Made by a program: the position numbers and the translations under genes
Assembly (NCBI GenBank): GCA_021162125.1
Contig: JAGGZG010000357.1
Coordinates: 1 to 11,801, forward strand
Origin: Anaerolineae bacterium
GTDB lineage: Bacteria; Chloroflexota; Anaerolineae; JACIWR01
Direction: 5' to 3'
Length of the DNA stretch: 11,801 bases
Shown: positions 6,247-11,801 of the stretch, in pieces
Numbering within the stretch: the stretch's first letter is position 1
Layout: each line of letters begins with the position of its first letter
Notes under the pieces: model-generated
Database searches by the model: none
Seen by the model: only the letters and a program-made list of their open reading frames with translations
What the model was told of the DNA's origin: nothing

Positions 6247-7330
6247 ATTTTTTCTCCCCTCCCCCGCTCTCCTGGGCCGGTTTTGATGGGCGGTAGGAGC
6301 GGTCCATCTTCCAAAGCCCCTTTTCCCGGACGAGCACCCAGGTGAGCTCGACCACCTCGCTCTCCTCGCCCGTGGTGGATTTGAACGACACGCGGACGCT
6401 TACCCCGGTCTCGGAGCTGCCGGGGATGGGCGGGACGTAGCGCAGTTCACGCACCAGTGCTTTGTCAATGCGACTGCGCGGCCAGGGCGAACCCGTGTCC
6501 AGTTTGCCACGGACCAGGCGCTCGCGTCCGGCCTGGCTCAGGTAATCCAACGCCGCGTCGGTGTTGATGTCCTTGTAAAAGGCCAGGACGATTTTTTCGG
6601 GATAGGGAGAGTTGGTCACGTCCTTGGGCTTGCCGAAAGCGAATTCCACACTGCTTTCGACGGGGGGACGTAATTGATCGTGCTCGTCCAGGTATGAACC
6701 GTTCTGCGGCCGATAAACGCGACGCACTGCCAACTGGCTCCGCTCATCAGTGCGCTCCTGAACGACCACCAGGTCGGTGCTTATCCCGATCTGACCACGG
6801 GTGCGGAAGAATCCCAGGCACTTGTAGCCACGGGAGCCTGCCCCGGCTTCCTCGTCGACGCGCCAGGTGAAAATGGCCGCGTCGGTGATCAGCCCGTTGG
6901 CGTCTATGCTCTCGACCACCACTTCCGGGCCATCGTTTGTGGTGATCGCGTCGGCCATGCGCACCTGGCAGCGATTCTCGCCCAGGTAATCCTCATCCGG
7001 CGGGCGCAAAGGATAAGGGTAGATCACGGGCGGTTCCTTCCTGCCCTGCGGCACATCGGCATTGTAGACCACGGCGGCGATGGGACTGAACCGCCGTCCC
7101 GTTTGGCCCTCGATCACGTCATATTGATAGAACAGCACCCACTCCAGATGGCCGTCATTGTCGGTATCCAGGCGTTCCACCTGTTGCGCCCGCAATTCCT
7201 CCGGCAGGATTTTGGTGAAGTCCAGGCGGGGGTCTTCGCGTTTAATGGGGTTGCACGCCGCGAGAGCCAGTCCCACCAGGCTGACGATACTGACCAGGCG
7301 CAGGAAAGAGGGCAGCAGCGCTGAACCCAT
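6245..7330 (-). CDS. Lipoprotein of unknown function
   Basis: 361 residues from the ATG at 7330. The frame runs further upstream to 7429, but residues before this ATG cross a palindromic repeat and are not signal-like. Residues 1-25 are a lipoprotein signal peptide ending in the lipobox LAAC with Cys26, so the mature protein is probably lipid-anchored outside the membrane. DTDNDGHLEW (55-64) looks like a short acidic Ca-binding-type loop as in FG-GAP/VCBS proteins. Residues about 225-345 (VLAFYKDINTDAALDYLS ... VELTWVLVREKGLWKMDR) resemble the NTF2-like/DUF4878 pattern of helix, then beta strands ending in a W-K-x-D strand. This is a guess from pattern only. No clear ribosome site precedes the ATG; a GTG at 7348 is an alternative. 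It sits about 100 nt after lon and just before the glycosyltransferase. Confidence 0.82.
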   Translation of the reverse strand: MGSALLPSFLRLVSIVSLVGLALAACNPIKREDPRLDFTKILPEELRAQQVERLDTDNDGHLEWVLFYQYDVIEGQTGRRFSPIAAVVYNADVPQGRKEPPVIYPYPLRPPDEDYLGENRCQVRMADAITTNDGPEVVVESIDANGLITDAAIFTWRVDEEAGAGSRGYKCLGFFRTRGQIGISTDLVVVQERTDERSQLAVRRVYRPQNGSYLDEHDQLRPPVESSVEFAFGKPKDVTNSPYPEKIVLAFYKDINTDAALDYLSQAGRERLVRGKLDTGSPWPRSRIDKALVRELRYVPPIPGSSETGVSVRVSFKSTTGEESEVVELTWVLVREKGLWKMDRSYRPSKPAQESGGGEKK

Positions 7331-7335
7331 TCTGC

Positions 7336-7369
7336 AGGTGCGGCGCACTTTCCAAAGCGCGCCGCACCT
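7336..7369. repeat. 34-bp palindromic repeat, copy 2
   Basis: AGGTGCGGCGC/GCGCCGCACCT-type palindrome in the short gap between lon and the lipoprotein gene, six bases before the lipoprotein ATG. It matches the palindrome at 4102-4135 at 26 of 34 positions. No T-run follows in the minus direction, so it should not act as an intrinsic terminator, but it could hide the lipoprotein start region in a hairpin. Confidence 0.75.
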
Positions 7370-7431
7370 CGTTCCTGAACGTGATGGTTTTTGTGCTCTT
7401 GCGCAGAGTGCTTTCACGGCTGGTCCCACCG

Positions 7432-9918
7432 TTAATCTGCACGGGCTTGTGACCCATCACCCGTTTGTGATGGGTTTCGCCGGCTTTTCGCAGTCGTCCG
7501 CTCGCGAGGAGATGGCGCCGGCAGCAAAGACTCGGCCAACACCTCGTCCATGCGCTCCACGAAGATGAACTTCAGATCGCGCCTGGCCTTCTTGGGCAAC
7601 TCGATCAAATCTTTCTTGTTCTCTTTGGGCACCAGCACGGTGCGCAGCCCGGCCCGATGCGCGGCCAGTACTTTCTCCTTAAAGCCGCCGATAGGTAGCA
7701 CTTTGCCCCGCAGGGTAATCTCGCCGGTCATGGCCACGTCCCGACGCACCGGACGGCCGGTGAGCGCCGAGATCAGTGCCGTGGCGATGGTAATTCCCGC
7801 CGAGGGGCCGTCTTTGGGTATCGCCCCCTCCGGGACGTGGATGTGAATGTCCATGCGGTCGAAGTTGCTCTTCTCGCCTTTGATGCCCAGCTCCTTGGCG
7901 TGCGAGCGGGCGTAGCTGAGCGCGGCTTGCGCCGATTCCTGCATCACCTCACCCAGTTGCCCGGTGAGGAGTAGCGAGCCCTTGCCCTCCATCAGGGTAA
8001 CCTCCACCGGCATCAGATCGCCGCCAGCGGAAGTCCAGGCCACGCCAGTGGCCACCCCCACCTCGTCCCTACGCTCGGCGACCCCAAAGGTGTAACGGGG
8101 TGGGCCCAGAAACTTGAGCAGGGATTGCTTGGTGATCTGTCTGGGAGCGCGTTTGCCCTCGGCCACCCGGCGGGCCACCTTGCGGCAGATGCGGGCAATC
8201 TCCCGCTCGAAGTTGCGTACCCCGGCCTCGTAGGTGTACTCGCGGACGATGGACTTCAGCGCCGCGTCCGAGAAGAGCAATTGTCTCTTCGACAGGCCAT
8301 TCTCCTCCAATTGTTTCGGAATGAGGAAGCGGCGCGCGATGTGCAGTTTCTCCTCCTCGATGTAACCGGGGAATTCGATGACCTCCATCCGGTCACGCAA
8401 GGCGGGCGGAATCGGGTCCAGGACGTTAGCCGTGGTGATGAACATCACGTGAGAGAGATCGTAAGGCACCTCCAGGTAATGGTCGCTGAAAGCGAAGTTC
8501 TGCTCTGGATCCAGCACCTCCAGCAGGGCGGAACTGGGATCGCCACGGAAGTCAATGCCCACCTTATCAATCTCGTCGAGCATGAACAGGGGGTTGATGG
8601 TTCCCGCGCGGCGCATCGTCTGAATGATCCTGCCCGGCATGGCGCCGATGTAAGTACGACGGTGACCGCGAATCTCAGCCTCGTCGCGGATGCCGCCCAG
8701 ACTCACGCGCGCGAACTTGCGGCCCAACGCGGCAGCGATGGATTTACCCAGCGAGGTCTTGCCCGTGCCCGGTGGGCCGACGAAGCAGAGGATTGGGCTG
8801 CGCATCTTGTCCGCCGCCAGCTTGCGCACCGCGATGTATTCCAGAATGCGTTCCTTGGCCTGCGAAAGGCCGTAGTGGCTCTCTTCCAGGGCCCGCGCGG
8901 CAGCGGCGATGTCCATGTTATCCTCGGTCGCCTTGCTCCACGGCAATTCCAGCAGCCAGTCCAGGTACGTGCGGATGATCCCCGTCTCGGGGGCCATGGG
9001 AGGCATGGCTGCCAGTCGGTTCAGCTCTTTCTCCGCCTTCTCGCGGACCTCATCTGGCATATCGGAGTCGGCGATCTTCTCCCGCAACTCGTTGATCTCC
9101 TGGGTGAAGGCATCGCCCTCTCCCAGCTCGTTCTGGATGGCTTTCATCTGTTCGCGCAGGAAATACTCGCGTTGCGAACGGTCCACCTCCTGCTGTACCT
9201 GGGTGTGGATGCGGTTTTCCAGTTCCAGCACGTCCAGTTCCCTGGCCAGCATGATGCTCAGCCGTTGCAGGCGCACCGACGGGTTAATGGTCTCCAGGAT
9301 ACTCTGTCGCTCGTCGAGGTCAAGCTCCAGGGTAGAGGCGACCAGGTCTGCCAGCCAGCCGGGCTCGTCCACGTTCATGGCGAAAATGTAAGTATCGTCC
9401 GGAATCGTGTGGCTCAGTTGCACGCACTTCTCGAACAGGGCCAACACCGCGCGCATCAGAGCCTCGGTGGAAAGGCCCTTCTCGCTTGGCTCGATGATGG
9501 GCCGCACGTGTGCCATGAAGTAAGGCGTACTTTGCACGTAGTCCAGGATGGCCACGCGCTGCTTGCCCTGGGCCAGGATACTGGTCGTCCCGTCGGGCAA
9601 GCGCAACATGCGCACGATCTCCACCTCGGTGCCGATGGTATACAGGTCCTCCGGGCTCGGCTCCTGCACGGTTGGGTCCCGCTGAGCCACGACTATGATT
9701 GTGTCCTCGTTGGCCGTCGCCGCGTCCACGGCTTTGAGCGAGCGGTCGCGGCCCACGAAGAGCGGAGAGACCATGTGGGGGAACATCACCGTATCGCGCA
9801 CGGGCAACACGGGATAAACGCGCGTGTCTGTGAAATCAGCATCCTCGTCCAGTCTATCCAACTCGGCTTCCCCTAGCTCGCGTAATTTTCTTAATAGTGT
9901 TTGCAGTTCCTCGTCCAT
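7432..9918 (-). CDS. lon: ATP-dependent Lon protease (LonA type)
   Basis: 828 residues, close to the usual 770-820 of LonA. It degrades misfolded and regulatory proteins in the cytoplasm as an ATP-driven hexamer. Domains in order: the N-terminal substrate-binding domain opens with YPVLPVRDTVMFPHMVSPLF (35-54) and is followed by a helical region to about 330. The AAA+ module has Walker A GPPGTGKTS (381-389), Walker B FMLDEID (445-451), and a sensor region near ITTANVLDP (494-502). The protease domain has catalytic Ser706 in KDGPSAG and Lys749 in GGFKEK, 43 residues apart as in E. coli Lon (679/722). The start at 9918 is backed by AGAGGG (9923-9928) and by alignment to the family; an upstream TTG extension to 10107 would run through a repeat. 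The last 30 or so residues, after DEVLAESLL, are a low-complexity tail encoded partly by a palindrome. Confidence 0.97.
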   Translation of the reverse strand: MDEELQTLLRKLRELGEAELDRLDEDADFTDTRVYPVLPVRDTVMFPHMVSPLFVGRDRSLKAVDAATANEDTIIVVAQRDPTVQEPSPEDLYTIGTEVEIVRMLRLPDGTTSILAQGKQRVAILDYVQSTPYFMAHVRPIIEPSEKGLSTEALMRAVLALFEKCVQLSHTIPDDTYIFAMNVDEPGWLADLVASTLELDLDERQSILETINPSVRLQRLSIMLARELDVLELENRIHTQVQQEVDRSQREYFLREQMKAIQNELGEGDAFTQEINELREKIADSDMPDEVREKAEKELNRLAAMPPMAPETGIIRTYLDWLLELPWSKATEDNMDIAAAARALEESHYGLSQAKERILEYIAVRKLAADKMRSPILCFVGPPGTGKTSLGKSIAAALGRKFARVSLGGIRDEAEIRGHRRTYIGAMPGRIIQTMRRAGTINPLFMLDEIDKVGIDFRGDPSSALLEVLDPEQNFAFSDHYLEVPYDLSHVMFITTANVLDPIPPALRDRMEVIEFPGYIEEEKLHIARRFLIPKQLEENGLSKRQLLFSDAALKSIVREYTYEAGVRNFEREIARICRKVARRVAEGKRAPRQITKQSLLKFLGPPRYTFGVAERRDEVGVATGVAWTSAGGDLMPVEVTLMEGKGSLLLTGQLGEVMQESAQAALSYARSHAKELGIKGEKSNFDRMDIHIHVPEGAIPKDGPSAGITIATALISALTGRPVRRDVAMTGEITLRGKVLPIGGFKEKVLAAHRAGLRTVLVPKENKKDLIELPKKARRDLKFIFVERMDEVLAESLLPAPSPRERTTAKSRRNPSQTGDGSQARAD
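7452..7475. repeat. Inverted repeat inside the lon 3' end
   Basis: Perfect 9-bp arms ACCCATCAC/GTGATGGGT with a 6-nt loop. It lies within the codons of the non-conserved Lon tail (residues about 814-822). There is no T-run, so it is not a terminator. Confidence 0.7.
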
Positions 9919-9991
9919 TATTCCCTCTAGCCTCCATATCCACGGAGCAGACTTGTCCATCTGCCCTGGTTTGTTGCTCCATAGGTTACTA

Positions 9992-10129
9992 CTCAGGCCA
10001 GCGGTTGAAACCGCGCCTGAGGAGCTAAAGCTGCCTGTCCACCTGCGTGGACAGGCGCGTCCACGCAGGTGGACGCTCGGCTGTAAGCCCTCTAGAGGCG
10101 ATTTCAATCGCTAACAGAAGTAGCCTGAG
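9992..10129. repeat. MITE-like palindromic element in the lon leader
   Basis: Both ends carry related inverted arms: CTCAGGC followed by AGCGGTTGAAACCGC on the left (9992-10014), and on the other strand CTCAGGC followed by AGCGATTGAAATCGC on the right (10098-10129). Inside are perfect 16-bp arms (10037-10052 and 10059-10074, 6-nt loop) that can instead fold as two smaller hairpins (10033-10056, 9-bp stem; 10057-10076, 8-bp stem). No gene is inside. It lies between the lon promoter and start codon, so it should be transcribed as part of the lon leader. Confidence 0.75.
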
Positions 10130-10146
10130 CAGTTAACTCCATAGTA

Positions 10147-10175
10147 AATATACCACACTTTTGTGATTCGGCCAA
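10147..10175 (-). promoter_or_regulatory. Probable lon promoter
   Basis: Minus strand TTGGCC (10170-10175), 17 nt, TATATT (10147-10152): four and five matches to the sigma70 hexamers at optimal spacing. It begins 12 nt past the folC stop and gives a lon leader of about 220 nt. I see no CIRCE (TTAGCACTC/GAGTGCTAA) or HAIR-type heat-shock operator near it. Confidence 0.65.
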
Positions 10176-10186
10176 CTGACGCGAGT

Positions 10187-11524
10187 CTACGGATCGGTTG
10201 GCGGCTCCGGTTCACCGACGTGTCTGTACCAGGCCACCCGCGCGTCGGCCACCACGTAGAGGGAACCGGTCACGCAGACCAGGTCCTCCGCGCTGGCGAT
10301 GCGCAAAGCCCGTTCCAGAGCAGCGCCCACGGGGGCTACGCACTCCGCCTGTCTGCCCCGGGCCTGTACTTCGACCAGCAGAGTGGCCGGATCAACTCCG
10401 CGCGGGTTGCCCACGCGGGTGAGGATCACCTCATCGGCGACGGGTAGCAGCGCAGCCAGCATGTCGGGGACGCTGTGCCCGGCCAGCGCACCGTAGACGA
10501 GAATCATCCGCCGGTAGGGGAAGAGGGCCGGCAGGGCAGCGGCCAGCTTCTGCGCCGAGTCACCATTGTGCGCTCCATCTACCACTACCCAGGGATGGCG
10601 GCCCATCACCTCCAGCCTGCCGGGCCAATGCACGTTGGCCAGACCATTGACCACTGCGTCCGAGGGTATGTCAATACCCAGGCCGCGCAGCACGTCTACC
10701 GTGGTCAAGGCGGTGGCGGCGTTCCCCAGTTGATGGTTGCCCAGCAGAGGCAAACGATAGGTGTTCCACGTTCCGCCGGTGGGCCGGGCGGAGAAAGTTT
10801 GGCCCTCCGGGGTGGCTTCCTCCGAGCGCCACGTCCACGCGCGATCAACTACGGTGAGCGGCGCGCCTCGCTCCAGACAGACGGCCTCGATGACGGTCAG
10901 CGCTTCGGCGGGCTGCGGCGCACTGACCACCGGCACGCCTGGCTTGATGATCCCCGCTTTCTCGGTAGCGATGGCGGTCAGCGTGTGTCCCAGATACTGT
11001 ACGTGGTCAAAGCTGATGGGGGTGATCACCGCGACCAGGGGAGTGACCACGTTGGTTGCATCCAGACGACCGCCTAATCCGACCTCCAGCACGACCAGGT
11101 CTGCCGCGTTCTCCGCGAAATACTCACACGCCAGTACAGTGATGACCTCAAAGGTAGTCAAGTCCGGAACCTGGGCGACCAACGGTTGTAACCGTTCCGT
11201 GAGCGTGGCCACGGAGCCTTCGGAGATTATCTCGCCATCCAGACGGATGCGTTCGCGAAAAGTATGTAGATGGGGGGAGGTGTACAACCCCACCCGATAG
11301 CCGGCTGCCCGCAAGATAGAGGCGAGCATTGCTGACGTAGAACCCTTACCTTTGGTGCCGGCCACGTGAATGGACCGGAACCTGTGGTGGGGGTTGTCCA
11401 GGAGTCCCAGCAGACGAACCACCCGTCCCAGGTCGAAGCGTTCCGAGGTGTATTGGAAAGCCGTCTGCTTTTCGTAATCCGTGAAACCGTAGATGTAATC
11501 AAGGGCGTCCTTGTAGGTCAGCAC
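10187..11524 (-). CDS. folC: Bifunctional dihydrofolate / folylpolyglutamate synthase
   Basis: 445 residues, normal for FolC. It joins glutamate to dihydropteroate and to reduced folates with ATP, making and retaining folate in the cytoplasm. Mur-ligase-type motifs appear in order: the P-loop GTKGKGST (56-63), the pterin-side loop YTSPHLHTFRERI (81-93), EVGLGGRLDATN (147-158), SFDHVQYLG (171-179), EKAGIIKPGVPVV (188-200, with Lys189 at the position of the carbamylated lysine), LGNHQLGNAATA (261-272) and DGAHN (316-320). All key residues look intact. The start is GTG at 11524, with GGAGGG (11528-11533) close before it; the MLTYKDALDYI opening matches the family. The stop TAG is followed almost at once by the lon promoter, so the two genes appear to be separate or partly overlapping transcription units on the same strand. 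Confidence 0.97.
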   Translation of the reverse strand: MLTYKDALDYIYGFTDYEKQTAFQYTSERFDLGRVVRLLGLLDNPHHRFRSIHVAGTKGKGSTSAMLASILRAAGYRVGLYTSPHLHTFRERIRLDGEIISEGSVATLTERLQPLVAQVPDLTTFEVITVLACEYFAENAADLVVLEVGLGGRLDATNVVTPLVAVITPISFDHVQYLGHTLTAIATEKAGIIKPGVPVVSAPQPAEALTVIEAVCLERGAPLTVVDRAWTWRSEEATPEGQTFSARPTGGTWNTYRLPLLGNHQLGNAATALTTVDVLRGLGIDIPSDAVVNGLANVHWPGRLEVMGRHPWVVVDGAHNGDSAQKLAAALPALFPYRRMILVYGALAGHSVPDMLAALLPVADEVILTRVGNPRGVDPATLLVEVQARGRQAECVAPVGAALERALRIASAEDLVCVTGSLYVVADARVAWYRHVGEPEPPTDP

Positions 11525-11587
11525 AATCCCTCCGCACAGCTTGCCGGCCTGACGAGGACGGCACCGCTTTCCCGATTGATGTGGTCT

Positions 11588-11616
11588 ATTCTATATCAAG
11601 CGTCTTAAAAAGTAAA
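11588..11616 (-). promoter_or_regulatory. Probable folC promoter
   Basis: Minus strand TTTACT (11611-11616), 17 nt, TAGAAT (11588-11593): four and five matches to the consensus hexamers. The predicted start near 11581 gives a leader of about 57 nt to the GTG at 11524. Confidence 0.6.
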
Positions 11617-11670
11617 GTGGTGCCGAGCGCGGGGCGCATTTCAGTTTGGGGGCGAGTTGCTGCTGTGCTC

Positions 11671-11683
11671 TGGTCTCGGAGAC
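11671..11683. repeat. Small palindrome upstream of folC
   Basis: GGTCTCGGAGACC, 6-bp arms around one base, in the gene-free stretch 11617-11714. It could be an operator or just another intergenic palindrome; nothing decides between these. Confidence 0.4.
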
Positions 11684-11714
11684 CTCTCCCATCCCCCAGA
11701 ATAAGGTTTGTCTC

Positions 11715-11800
11715 GTAGCGGCCGGCCGCTGTGTCGGCCTACGGCGGGCAGGGCCGCCCGCCGCTACCTCGGGGCCTGTAGGGGCGCAGCATGCTGCGCC
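11715..11800. repeat. Palindrome cluster at the right edge
   Basis: GTAGCGG (11715-11721) and CCGCTAC (11761-11767) bracket a 14-bp palindrome AGCGGCCGGCCGCT (11717-11730) and the arms GGCGGGC/GCCCGCC (11743-11762). Next comes the perfect 18-bp palindrome GGCGCAGCATGCTGCGCC (11783-11800), which may continue past the edge. No frame here looks coding. The whole stretch 11525-11801 holds the folC leader, its promoter and these repeats, but no gene that I can see. Confidence 0.75.
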
Positions 11801-11801
11801 A

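Noticed and set aside
7331..7429. 33-residue upstream extension of the lipoprotein
   Set aside because: It crosses the 34-bp palindrome and would bury the lipoprotein signal peptide; the ATG at 7330 fits the lipobox distance.
8125..9876. Plus-strand open frame of 583 codons
   Set aside because: Entirely antisense to lon, whose motifs are intact; high GC makes long shadow frames common here.
9919..10107. 63-residue N-terminal extension of Lon from a TTG
   Set aside because: It would translate the MITE-like repeat, has no family match, and a good ribosome site lies before the ATG at 9918.
9919..10186. Heat-shock operator (CIRCE or HAIR) upstream of lon
   Set aside because: Neither motif is present; only palindromes of the repeat element are seen.

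Overview
All confidently called genes in this window lie on the minus strand. The base composition is GC-rich (apart from an AT-richer patch near 3890-4100), and the intergenic DNA is packed with short palindromes. The gene set (folC, lon, an orphan lipoprotein, a family-39-type membrane glycosyltransferase with a C-terminal beta domain, and a secreted RHS protein) and the intergenic palindromes look like a Chloroflexota bacterium, perhaps of the Anaerolineae type. That assignment rests on general resemblance only and was not searched.

Layout in transcription order (right to left). 11715-11800 holds palindromic repeats. A good sigma70-like promoter (11588-11616) precedes folC (10187-11524, GTG start). 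A second promoter (10147-10175) starts 12 nt past the folC stop and drives lon (7432-9918). Its roughly 220-nt leader contains a MITE-like palindromic element (9992-10129). About 100 nt after lon comes a lipoprotein of unknown function (6245-7330). A possible small unassigned ORF (about 6112-6246) follows and overlaps the start of a multi-TM glycosyltransferase (4178-6115). The block ends at a very strong intrinsic terminator (4097-4134), so lon, the lipoprotein and the glycosyltransferase could share a transcript.

The 792-bp gap between the glycosyltransferase and the next gene is the most unusual part. It contains a near-consensus promoter (3984-4012), an (AG)11 microsatellite and a long-stem terminator (3762-3808). 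Together these define a candidate untranslated RNA of about 215 nt, followed by two copies of a composite palindromic repeat (3456-3592 and 3622-3720).

The last gene (3385 to the left edge, at least 1128 codons, C-terminus missing) encodes a Sec-secreted protein. It has an N-terminal Asp-box (BNR/sialidase-like) region, a DUF6531-type RHS entry domain and about 28 YD repeats. It probably works at or outside the cell surface; its C-terminal tip, which would show whether it is a toxin, lies outside the window.
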